A stretch of 64,000 bases of DNA from Strongylocentrotus purpuratus (taxonomy: Eukaryota > Echinodermata > Echinoidea > Camarodonta > Strongylocentrotidae), in assembly GCF_000002235.5 (NCBI RefSeq), contig NW_022145605.1:34527159-34591158 (forward strand), given 5' to 3'. Position numbers and translations under genes: made by a program. Positions 1 through 10,934 of the stretch are shown here, piece after piece. A model generated the notes under the pieces. It had not been told where the DNA came from. It made no database searches and saw nothing but the letters and a program-made list of their open reading frames with translations. Numbering within the stretch: position 1 is the first letter of the stretch; each line of letters starts with the position of its first letter.

Positions 1-3000
1 AATCTTTGTGTCATCTCCACTGCTTAGTGAAGACAAACTCATCTTATCATCATCATCATCTGCAGCTGTGTCCATTGGTGTATACTGCATTGGTCCCTTC
101 AAAGTGACAAATCAAAAAGACTTTGTTTACTTTATGAAACACCATTTCTGAGAAAGAGGGCACATTATAGCATAGTAAAGAAAAAAAATACAACTATCTA
201 GTTTTAGTGAAAAATGGAATATTTCTAAAGACAAAGGCACCTTTCTTTAAAGCAGAAGAACTTTCTTGAATTGAGCAATTGTATCATTTCTGAACACTGT
301 GCATCACTATCTCCTTGTCCTGATCAAAGTTATATTCAAATCAAATATCAAAGAGACAGTATTCAATGTTTAAATTATTCACATGGATGTTATCCAGTTA
401 TAAAATGATCACTGATTGAGAGAATTTATTAAAATATGTCTTTAATTCCACTCTTGTAACTACTCATTTGTTTGAATATTAAAAACCATAACCAAAATTT
501 AAAAACCTCACTATACCTTAATGCTACATAAGATGAAAACGGAACATATATTTCTTTACCCTATGCATATGGTAATCTTCAATGCCAGGTGTTGATGTTT
601 GACTTCTGTCTCTCATTACATCTGAGATGGGTGAGGTATCTCTACTTGCAGTCTGCTGGTCGTAGTTCCGTAGATTCTGTAACTGCTTGCTAATCAAGAG
701 TTCAACTCCTTGGGACATTTTCCCTGGGGGAGGGGTGGCCGAAGCAGACTGTCTACCCGGTGGTGTTGGGGTGGAATGAGGCCGTGCAAAGGCATCATTG
801 CCGTTAGCACTTGGTTTCAGGTGGTCCAGACGTGGATGATGGACTGGATCAGGGACGTGGGAATGGGGCAAGTGTCCAGGAGCCCACTGATGCTGCTCCA
901 CCTGATGATCAGTTCTAGGATGCTGTTCCTGTCTGTACCTACCCCACTGTTCTTCCGGTTTCATGTAATTTGTATTGGTTTCGGGATCAGATGTCCTGAC
1001 AGACTCTTCACTCTGTGAGAATGTTGGTTCCTCAGTGCCAGGGGGTGGTAACGTCGTAGTAGTACTGCTATTCTTACCTGCATTGCCGGAGTCTTCAAGC
1101 TGGATTCCTGGAAAACCAGCCATGGGACCTTGGGAACTCTTCAACAATTTTTCAATCCTGGTGTCCAAGCTTAGGGCAAAACTGTCAGTGTCTTCTCCCT
1201 CAGATTGTGATACCTTGTCTGCTTCCACGCTGGGGAGAGGGGCTTCCTGAACACCGGGTGGGAATGGTTGGGATGGTAAGACCAATGGCATGGTGCCAGG
1301 AGGTGGTTCCTCACCAGGTGGACACTGCCACTCTTCAAAGGGCGAGACATCTTCAGGAGAAGTTGACGGTGGCTCTTCTCCAGGTGGATGACATTGATCA
1401 AACTTGTTTGTTTCTCTAACCGGTGCTGGAGGTAGTGACTTTCCTTTGGGGATTTCCCATTTATCAAACTTGTAGGATTCCTCTTTCGGCTTCACTTCTT
1501 GGTCTTTCAGTGTGGGACAGCGCCACTTTGCAAAATGATCCCCACTCTCTTCTTTATCAAATTCTCTGGTCTTCTTTTTGTCTCTGTGATCATCTCTGTA
1601 AGTCCTAGAATCAGAATACTTGTTATCATACCCCCTAGATTTAGAACCGGCTCTGTGACTTCGACTACTTTCATGTTCATCTTCCTCATCATCTTTCTTA
1701 TGGAAAGACTTTTTATGATATGAGTCATCAAAGCGATGTCTGTCACTTGAGTCTCTCGACCGAAAGTTGCCACGTCGATGGTCTTTCTGGCGATTACTGC
1801 CCCCATCTTCATCATTCTCTTCACTGTTATCCTGACTACGATACCGTTGCCTTTCATTGCGTTTGTTTGAATGATAGTCCTGTCTATCCCTTCGATCCCA
1901 CTTTTTTGATCGATCATCATATCGCTTTGAACCTCGATCATCATCATATCGCTTTGAACCTCTATCATCGTCAAATCGCTTTGATCCTCTATCATCGTCA
2001 AATCGCTTCGAACCTCTATCATCGTCAAATCGCTTCGAACCTCTGTCTTCATCATATCGCTTTGAACCAGACTGATTAGAGTGTCTCTGGCCCCTTCCTG
2101 AATGTGACTGGTACGAACGACTGTGGAAAGATTCTTGGCTTTCCTCTGAATGTGCATGATGCGACTCACCGCGTGCCATGTAGTTCTGTTTCATACTGGA
2201 CTGTGCATGATCCACCTTTTGATACTGTTTTGAATTATCGACTGCACCGCTCGAGGAATATCCTGGCATTTCAGTCTGATTTTGAATTGGGAGTTCGTGG
2301 GCACTGTAACCTTGAACGTTCATAGGTTGAGTTTGGTAAGGCTGGGTGGCTTGGAAATTGACTGCAGACGGATCCTGCGAAATAGCAGGATGTTGCTGGT
2401 GTCCATAGAGCATATGTTGATCAGGCACAGGAGGAACAGAGGGTGTCTGTGGCATTGTAAACCCATCTTGTACCTGCTGCACTGGAGTTTGTTGAGCATA
2501 CATCCCTGCTGCTGCTGTGGTACGTGGTATTTGTTCAACGTGTTGCTGGGCATAACCAGCCTGCTGTGCCTGTTGTGCGGCGAGCTGGGCGGCTTGCTGG
2601 GCAGCGTATACATTCTGCATGTGTTCGTATCCTTGCAACGTTACAGAATTCATGCTGTGCATAAGTATGTCCTGTTGGGAAGGTTGTTCGGGCATCTGGA
2701 ACTGCGGATCGTTCGGGGCTGGCATTCCTTGGAACTGTTGCACAGGTTGTTCCGCAAAAGCAGGAAAGCTCCCTTGGCTTTCTGGAGGCATGAATCCCGG
2801 AGTCGAAGATGAAATGGATGAAGCTGGTGTGTCCGTTACTACAGAAGATTGTTTCTCCAGAGACAAGCGCCTTGGATCATTATTTTTTTGAGGAGTGTCT
2901 GGACCAGACAGCGGAGTCCCATTTCGAGGATCAACGCGTGGTGTAGAACCGACGCTACTTGGTGTGCTTGGCTTGTCGGCAACTAGACAGTCAAAAATTC

Positions 3001-5911
3001 TTTGGCATTCCTTTCCTGCAGTAATAAGACAATATGAGAAATATAACGAGAATAGCACAGCATTGCTTTCAATCTCGAATGAAAAGATACATGCTCACTA
3101 TTTCACAACATTATTTTACATACCCATTCAAAGTAATTGTATCTACTGTAATTGAAAACTGAAATGTTTCTGCGTCAGTAAAATCAGATTCAAAAGGTAT
3201 GATAGTTTGGTCCTACTTAAATACAGTCACTGACTTTCTTACATAGCTCTCCACATCAATTTTATTGTGATTGATATTTATTTTTTTTCATTAAAAAAAC
3301 TTACCACCAGCATCAATCTGCACAATGATGATCTTCCCCATAACAGATGTACGGTTCATCTCCAATGCTGCCTGCCTGGCGAACCTGGTGCTTGTGTAGG
3401 TCACTGATGCAAGGCCCAGATGTTTGGAGGTCTTTGGATGCCTGTAGATCGTGATGTCTTCCACCTTGCCGTGCTTCTCAGCCATGCTGCGCAGGAAAGG
3501 CTCGCGAACGTTGTCATTGAGGTTGGTGAAAGTGATTTGCTTCGGAGGAAGCTCACCAACAAAGTATTCATCAAACTGGAAATAAAAAAATAAATGTGTC
3601 ATAATTCTAATTATTAACCGTATCAGACATCTGAGCAGGGCAATTTTTAAATGTTATTGCCCTCAAGGTTTGATGGATAAGTCAACAAAATTACAATAAG
3701 TTAGTCCGCTCAGAAAAGTCAATGGGATTTTGTGTGTAATTTGGCGGGCAATATAGGTTATACAGTAAACCAATGCGCAAATATTTTAGCCCGCTCAGAA
3801 GAGTCAATGGGATTTGTGTGTAATTTGGCGGGCAATATAGGTTATACAGTAAACCAATGGACAAATATTTTAGCCCGCTCAGAAAAGTCAATGGCAAAAT
3901 GCGTGTTAAACTAGTGAGCAATAATATAGTGCCAGTTGTAATTTACATCGCGCATCAGCTATTGTAATTTACATCGCGCATCGTGTATAAGAAAATGCGC
4001 ACTTTGCGCGAACTCTATTGTGACGTAACAATCACACCCTAGGCAAACTGTTTGCAGTGTATCGAAAATCTGTCAAACACTGGATGAACAGTGCTGGTTT
4101 GACAATGTTTTTGCAACTTCTAATGCTAGGAAACCATGTGTAGCCTACATAATTTAAGAGTATAAGATAGTAAGAGTTTCTTGTTTGCTCTAGATGTCTG
4201 ATGTGGTTAATAATAGTAATATTGACTGCCTAATTCAGGGCAATACGACTTGTCATATATCACCCTCACCTTCGGTTCGGGCGATATATGTCGTATTGCC
4301 CAGAAGGCAGTAAATATTACTTAAATATCAAGTAATCTCTGTAAAAAGACAATAAAGAGTGACAGAGAAAGAGAGGAAAAGAGAGAAGAGAGAGAGAGAG
4401 AGAAAAAAAAAATTGCTTGAGTCTCTCCTTTTCAAACACTAATTAAAATTACAAATTTGAAACTTCAGGAATTGCTCTTCCGGTTTTAGAAATTTGAGAC
4501 ACCAGACATTACTATGCCAGATTTTGATGGCAAAATTTATCTGTAACTTACTCATATGCTATATGTTTTATTCTGACACATAAACATGATCGATCGAAAA
4601 AAATGATTATTAATTCAAATAAAAGCAAATGAAATATTTCTAGAATATCTTCATTTTTGGGGAAATTTATCTGTAACTTACTTGTATGCTATATGTTTTA
4701 TTCTGACATAAACATGATTACGAATTCAAATAAAAGCAAATGAAATATTTCTAGAATACCTTCATTTTTGGAATGGGCAAATCTGCAATCTCTGTGTCCC
4801 TCCATAGTCTTGTTAATCTGGAGCGAGGATCCTTCACAAACTTCACAGAAAGCGCTTGACCCTGTTAACAAAAATAGATAAAAAGATAGATAGTTTGAAC
4901 ATTGAAATGTACAATGTATTCATTTAAGAAAACAAAACACAACGAAGACTACAAAGTAGTGTGATTAGATTATTCTATTTATCGCATTATATAAATTAAT
5001 ATTCTTTATTTTATCTTATGTGGAAAATCCCCCTTATCTAGAAAAAAAAAAAAAAATTCCCGATGCTCCTGTATTCTGGTATAATTTACCTGAAATTATT
5101 AGGAATTCATTCTCAATCCTTTAATATATTCAAATCCAAACCTAAAAAGTACCTTCTACACAATTCATTTACCTCGACTGCATTGTTATCATTATTTATT
5201 AATTTGTTCCTTTCGCCTTCTTTCTCAATATAAATTATACATTTATTAATATAAGTATGGGGTTTTGCTAGAAGTCCATGACTATTTATATTCCCCCACA
5301 TTGACATGAATTTGTTTGTTCTCAAATATTATTTAGTATTTCTGCTTTTTTATTGTTAGATTTGTTCTGTTTATTATATTATTAATTATTATGTATCGTG
5401 TATTATTATTTTCTTTTTATGGAGTGTGCAAATAAATCAAATCAATCAATCACTTTTCAATTGGTGATCAGTGGCAAGATGCCATCATTTTTAAAGAATT
5501 TAACCAAACAGAATTATCTCATGAAAATGTTCTCTTTCCCACAATCATATTTATAAAGCTACATTCATTCAGTCATTCTTTCATTCATGAAATAGAACAT
5601 TTTTCTCAAACCTTCACTGATCTGTTCTTCTCATTTTTCTCCTTGTATTAAAAGTTTAAAACACACTTATATTATCGGGGTGGACTTCCCCTTTAAAACC
5701 ATTTAGCCTCCCAGCAGAAACTATAAATTATAGTAAAAGAGGATAGATCATGTACCATTTGTCCTGGAACGATGCCATCATATCTGATTAACTTTTGGCA
5801 ATTCTTCTTGATGTTTGGATCGACCAGTAGCTTGTAACTGGTGCACTTCTTCCCTGGTTGACCAAGGATGGAAGGTGTCATTCCGTTCACATCCATCGTT
5901 AACCTCTGGCT
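1..5911 (-). CDS. SETD1: SETD1-type histone H3K4 methyltransferase, N-terminal part (partial)
   Basis: Coding exons in transcript order are 5911-5756 (ATG at 5896), 4861-4760, 3575-3305, 3015-560 and 96-1 (runs off the window). All junctions are GT-AG and the reading frame stays open for 1022 residues. Residues 1-81 hold YKLLVDP, the RYDG motif and a DPR block, matching the N-terminus of SETD1A/B. The third exon (residues about 82-172) is the SETD1 RRM, with FVGELPPKQITFTNLNDNVRE and KHLGLA. The 2.46-kb exon is low complexity: Gln-rich, then an Arg/Asp repeat, then Pro-rich, with the family motif SLDTRIEKLLKSS near residue 785. The last piece ends MSLSSLSSGDD, also SETD1-like. Known role: catalytic subunit of the COMPASS complex, which methylates H3K4 at promoters. 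The catalytic SET and post-SET domains would lie before base 1. Whether this is A-like or B-like cannot be told from the sequence here; a single invertebrate ancestor of both is likely. Confidence 0.93.
1912..2069 (-). repeat. 27-bp coding minisatellite in SETD1
   Basis: About six tandem 27-bp units encode nine-residue repeats of the form GSKR(Y/F)D(D/E)DR, at roughly residues 487-539. Units differ by a few silent or conservative changes, so the array is kept in frame. It sits in the disordered Arg/Asp-rich segment, which resembles RD or RE-type dipeptide regions of nuclear proteins. Confidence 0.9.
3305..3575 (-). CDS. SETD1: SETD1 exon encoding the RNA recognition motif
   Basis: This 271-bp exon starts with Phe-Asp-Glu-Tyr after a TTTCCAG acceptor and ends in phase 1 before GTAAG. 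It carries the RRM strand and helix pattern ITFTNLNDN, then VEDITIYRHP, then KHLGLASVTYTS. These match the RRM that in vertebrate SETD1A/B contacts the WDR82 side of the complex. The RNP motifs are divergent, as they are across the family. Confidence 0.92.
3608..4218. mobile_element. Inverted-repeat DNA element in a SETD1 intron
   Basis: The left end near 3611 (TTATTAACCGTATCAGACAT) and the right end near 4190-4216 are imperfect inverted copies of about 28 bp, both containing ATCAGACATCT. Inside is an approximately 84-bp tandem repeat in about 2.5 copies (3702-3905) and a 24-bp direct repeat near 3938-3985. I see no coding sequence. It is best called a MITE or non-autonomous transposon of unknown superfamily; target-site copies are not clear. 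Confidence 0.6.
3702..3905. repeat. 84-bp tandem repeat
   Basis: Two nearly identical units (about 3702-3789 and 3790-3872) and a third broken unit share CCGCTCAGAA, GGCGGGCAATATAGG and AAATATTTTAG. The array lies inside the inverted-repeat element of this intron. Confidence 0.85.
4214..4322. repeat. Inverted repeat (hairpin) 3' of the intronic element
   Basis: The arms carry GGGCAATACGAC and GTCGTATTGCCC, with flanking AATATTGACTGCC and GGCAGTAAATATT. Arms of about 45 bp surround a short loop near 4262-4275, so this can fold into a long hairpin. It overlaps the end of the larger inverted-repeat element. Confidence 0.75.
4534..4770. repeat. Tandem duplication across a SETD1 exon-intron boundary
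   Basis: Two units, 4534-4660 and 4663-4770, are highly similar. Unit two contains the last 11 bases of the exon 4760-4861 and its working GT donor. Unit one repeats these exon bases, but the donor there reads AT instead of GT. The event therefore created a second, dead exon edge inside the intron. Confidence 0.8.
5057..5452 (+). mobile_element. 3' end of a LINE, broken
   Basis: Plus-strand frames give YNLPEIIRNS followed by a piece resembling FKSKPKKYLLHNS, the usual C-terminal signature of LINE reverse transcriptase proteins. An AT-rich 3' region follows with AATAAA and a tail of short AATC repeats ending near 5452. The copy is 5'-truncated and its reading frame is interrupted. It is antisense to SETD1. 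Confidence 0.6.
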
Positions 5912-6960
5912 CTGTACAGGAGGGAAAAAAAAGTAGTTTATGAAAATTAGGTAACATACTTACTACATGCATAACATATACATGTATACACATGTATACC
6001 ATCAGACTAGATCTCTAGCAGTTTTAATTTAACATACCTTTTGTAATTCTATTCACTAAAAAAAACCTCATAAAAAAACTGTTAGAGAATTTGCAGACTG
6101 CTCTGTCCAATTTTAAACATTTTCCTGCCTCCCTTTTCATTTTTCATTTTTTTAAAGAATCAAATGTAATCTAGATACAGACTACATGATATGTTTAATA
6201 TTCTGATCTAATGAAAGCTAATTCTATGACTATGCCTAAAACTTCCCTCAAGGACAAGGTGACAATCCCTATCCAATACAAAATGTGCCAAAATACAAAG
6301 TTCAAATATACATCACCAATTTCAGTATGTGGGACTGTAGCAGGAGAATTTTTATAATTCAAAATTTGGGGTTCTTCCAATACTCCTAGGTAATATGTAC
6401 CAAGAAAAGTGTTAACAAGATCAATATTTTCAAATTGTATAACACAAATTTGTCGAGTCAAGTTAAATTAGATTACATTTAACAAAAATCTAATTTCTAG
6501 GTTTCAAATTTGTGAAAACCGCTTTCACTCAATCTTGAATCAATTGAATTAAATGCATGAAATAAAGACACAAACAATGAAACTTGATGACAGTGTTAGC
6601 TTTTATTATCAACATCTCATGTACACATGTTTTTTAAGTGTTTAAATGTCCGAATCTCATAAAAAACATTGTCATTTTACCTCTACACACGCGTTTTGAT
6701 GAAACAAACAATGTCAATTCAGTGTGACCGCCTCAATTTACTGCAATCCCGGGGCCCAGGCCAGCTTCAGAAACGAAAGTTGCGACCTTCGACAGAGCTT
6801 CGCGACAAAAGGACATCTGCCTTTTAAACTAGAATACACAAGATGAAGATTTACTGCAGCTTTCGGGCTGCGAAAGTAGAGAAACTAACTTATGAAGAGG
6901 TCTCATTTTGCCGTCATCTTCTCCGCTTGCTTGTGAACCAAAACATCGTCTCCCTTGTAT
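5912..6960 (-). other. SETD1 5' intron and probable 5' untranslated first exon
   Basis: The ATG exon is preceded by a CTGTACAG acceptor, so at least one upstream non-coding exon is needed. A candidate lies near 6886-6960, where the minus strand ends CATAA before a weak GTTAGT donor. The stretch 6720-6960 is richer in CpG than its surroundings, which fits a promoter or first exon. From 5912 to about 6700 I see only AT-rich intron without a recognisable element. Confidence 0.4.
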
Positions 6961-8376
6961 TATTCGTGTACAAAACGAATGGTGAACATTAACAACCTAG
7001 CTCTTTACCCATAATGCTGTGCGCATAGTAGTAAAATTAGATTTTTACAAGGAAACTTCTTATTTACTGTTGGAATCTTTACATTTTAAAGCATAAGATG
7101 AGCAGTAAATTTCCCTGAATTAAATATTTGAATAAAAAATGATATCTTAATACTCAATTTATTACAAATTGGTAGGAACAAAAAAATTCTAAAATACTTG
7201 ATAAACCTCCTTTTAATCAAGTCATCTTTAATTAGACTACAGAAAAAAGGGGAATCACATTCGCTCCCTAAGAGTTCAATCATCCTTTGCTGGTATTTTT
7301 TGTTGAGTTTATTATCTCTTTGGGCTGTAGATGGTAAATGCAACTTGTTAAATGTTAGTTCGTTTGTAATTAAAGGCAGTCGAGATCCCAGGCACACTGG
7401 ACGATATTTATACACTTTCGGTCGTGGTTTCTGTGTCCTATTTTTGAGACAAAATTAATTAGTGATGCTCCATGTGCACCCCACAACAGGTGCAGGTTGT
7501 CTCCCCTTCAACCCAGGGTCGTTTGGTAGTGATAGCATTGCATACAGTAGCAGCTGGGGATTATTTAGGGCACGGCTAGAAGTAGACAGAAATATAACCG
7601 TCTGATATGGGTCATTTCTTTAATAAAACTGACATTTGTTGAGGCGGTCAGAGGAGCCAGATGCAATCTCAGCGGAACAACGATCGATATTATCAGAGAC
7701 TGAAGCTTTCGGTCTAGGCTAGAAGATAAAAATCTGTAACGAATAGAGTTTTCTGAAATTGTTCACCATGTTTTGCATGACTTGACTTTGTCTTAGCAGT
7801 CGTATAGAAATTGGAATTGATGGTAATTAAATTTGTCTATCATTTCATTACGTCTCTCATTGTACAAGCAGTACTATTGGCTTATCATATTGACAATGTC
7901 GATGGCAGTGGCATCTTCTTCTTCTTCTTCAAGATAATCTGCCTCCTTCAATACTGAAGATTCTTGCAGATGCCGTATACTCGGCCTAATTGGGGTTCAT
8001 GGCCTCGTGGGCTTTAATTGATCTGGCATGTAATAATTGGACTTTGGTGACATGAGTTTATTTTTTTTCTATGATGAATTGACATGATCGAGCCATTCAT
8101 TTTTTTTTTTCTTTAGATTGAGGGACAAATTAATTGATAATTGTATGTGCCTTAATTGTCCTTGAACTGCATGTTGAAGTTCAATGGCGGTCTGGGGGAG
8201 AGTTGAACGGAGGAGCTATAAGCAGATAAGTGAAGTGAAGTTAGTGAACAACCTTCTTTCCACATGCATGCACGTGCACACCAGCACATTGGTCAAGATT
8301 TGTGTATGCTTCTTGCATCATCAAGATCGCATGGTTATGATTTATTGCAATTTTCTTCTTTCTTTTTTTTTGGCAG
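6960..8376. promoter_or_regulatory. Divergent promoter region between SETD1 and the unknown gene
   Basis: SETD1 reads left from about 6960 and the unknown gene reads right. Its first coding exon at 8377 is preceded by an acceptor, so its non-coding first exon should lie within this interval. No TATA box or clear first exon can be fixed by eye. A short CTT run lies at 7917-7934. A 109-codon open frame on the minus strand (7086-7415) has no family resemblance that I can see. Confidence 0.4.
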
Positions 8377-9021
8377 GATGCAGAGAGAAGGCATCATGCC
8401 ACTGGACCGGAGGCGGAGAGCCATACACTATGTGGAGGAACTTGCAGATGAATTGTTCAAAGGAAAACATGGTAAATTGCTAGACAGCAACTATAGGCTG
8501 GACTTTAATATCCCATAGTTATAACGTCATTTATACAAGGGCCTTTTAAAATTGTGAACCTTTTCCCAATTTCCCATCTTTACTCAAAATATAGAAATAC
8601 ATCTTTCAGCCACTTAGTATGTATAGAACTTGTGTTTGATTTCTTTAGTTGTTTTTAATGATTTTTAATTAAAGTTACTGCAAGAATTAAGGCCCAGAAT
8701 CAAATCTTATAATATTGCCTACATGTAAGCAGTCGACGATGAGACATTGTGATTGTGATTGTACTTCCTTATATTTTTAGGTGACTTGCAATTCAACTTA
8801 TCCAAGGCTAATTTAATTGTTTTGAATGTTACTTGAATCAGGAGATGAAAATAATTGTAAACCCTTGATTTTTGTTATTGTCTTTATCAATTTTTGTTTC
8901 AATTAAATAATATTTTAAATAAGAAAAAATGATTTTCAAAAAAGAAAAGAGATTGTATATATATTGACAGGGCCTACACTTATAAAGTCTTACATCCATC
9001 ATTATTTGTTATTAGTTATTG

Positions 9022-9065
<44 letters not shown>

Positions 9066-9385
9066 ATCCATTCATCCTCAATTTTAATTCATCACAATAT
9101 CTATACAAAATGTTTTAAAAAAGGCATACTTTTGAGGTACATGTAGGTCTAGGAGCTTCAAACTATTACTCCATAGCCTACTGCTGAAGTACTGCATGTG
9201 TAGCCCCATCATAGAGAAATGAAATGCAATAAATAGATTTTGGTTTTCAGACTCATGGATTAATTTCTTTGATTAATTCTTTGAGTTATGAACTTCATAG
9301 TTGTTATGGGTGTGTATTCATAGAGAGATCTCATGAGATATTGGTAATTAGGTCAAAGGGCACATAGGTCAGTCTATTTGCAATT

Positions 9386-9422
<37 letters not shown>

Positions 9423-10899
9423 TGTTCTAGTTGGGGGTAATTAGATCAGAGGTCAATTTGTCTGAAAATTTATCTCTTTGTGGCACGATCTTCAAACTTG
9501 ATGGCATTTGGCAGATATATGTATCACTTAAAAATATATATGAACTCATTAGAGTGTAATGTAAGTAGGTCAGAGGTCAAATTGGTCTAGTTTATTGTTA
9601 TATATGAACAAAGTATGAACATCTGGAAAGCGATCATTTTGAAAACTGCTATGAGGGATCCAATAGCTAATATTTCTTGAAAATTTGCAGCTTTTAAATC
9701 TTCAAAACTTTTTTCGTTTTCATTTAACAGGAGTGGTGGTTTCTGCAAAGGATCTAAAATGTCATTTCAAGAGGTCCATATATTCGATGACTCAAGGAAA
9801 ATTAAGGAGAGAGTTGTGTAAATACAGTCCTTTGTACTGTAAGAGATTCAAACGGTAAGGAGTTTTTAAAATACAGGACCTTATACCGGCAGCAGTAGTT
9901 TCAAACTTGAGAAGCAAAATATGACAGTTAAGCTCAGTGCTAATGATGGAAATGTATGCTGCTTTAATATAAAGCTGTACAAAATCTCTTTATTGCATGA
10001 TTGAATGTGATTATTTTTAAAGTAGAGCTATAAACAGTGTTAGTATATTTTAATATTTTAATTTTTCAATATTTAGAACAATGATTTGCTCAGCATATGT
10101 GAGTATAGCTTTATGTTGGTTGAAATTAACAAAACATTAGTTCAAGAAATGAGACAATTATGATTTTCAGTATAGTATTTGCTGCCTCTTTGACATGTAA
10201 ATATTTGGAAAATAACACTACCGGTATTCATTTCATTCATTATTCATTTAAGTGACCCTTAAATCATATACATCTCAGTTGTCTGATTAAGGTATGTATG
10301 ATTGATTAATCATTTTACATTGTTTAAACTTACTATGACATTACTTGAAAGATCATTATTGAAATAAAAATGAATGTTTTGCTATGATTTTCCAATGATT
10401 TTCCAATGACATTAATTTCCCAGATGCATTAATCTGAAGCAAAGGTTGGCTGCTTCTCAAGAAACGAGCATCGGTCATGATGGACGAGCTTTTCGGAACT
10501 CTGAAGATGCTCCTACTGTACCAGCTGACCAACGATCCTCTGGGATGGAAGATGGAAAACAAGGTAAAGCTGGGTGGAAGTCATGCAGTTATCACACTAT
10601 TTTGGGGGGTGAGGATGGGCAAATGGATCTTTGAAAGGCTCAGTACTCTTATCTCTCACTCCCTCTCTCTCCTCCTCTCTCTCTCTCTCTCTCTCCCTCC
10701 CTCCCTCCCTACATCTCCCTCCATCCCTACCTCTCCCTCCCTACCTCTCTCTCTCTCCCTCTCTTTCTACACATATATCAATAGATCTCTCCCTCTCTCT
10801 CTTTCTTCTCTCTCTCTTTCTTCTCTCTCTCTTTCTTCTCTCTCTCTCTTCTCTATCTCTCTCTCTCTCTCCTCTTGCTCTTTCCTCTTGCGCTCTCTC

Positions 10900-10934
<35 letters not shown>

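Noticed and set aside
1507-2169. 220-codon minus-strand frame overlapping SETD1
   Set aside because: It is an alternate frame of the SETD1 repeat region; the SETD1 frame is supported by splicing and family motifs.
7086-7415. 109-codon minus-strand frame beginning MYKYRPVCLGSRL
   Set aside because: The first half has a protein-like composition, but no family is recognised, the second half is AT-rich, and it lies in a promoter region. Left unannotated as a gene.
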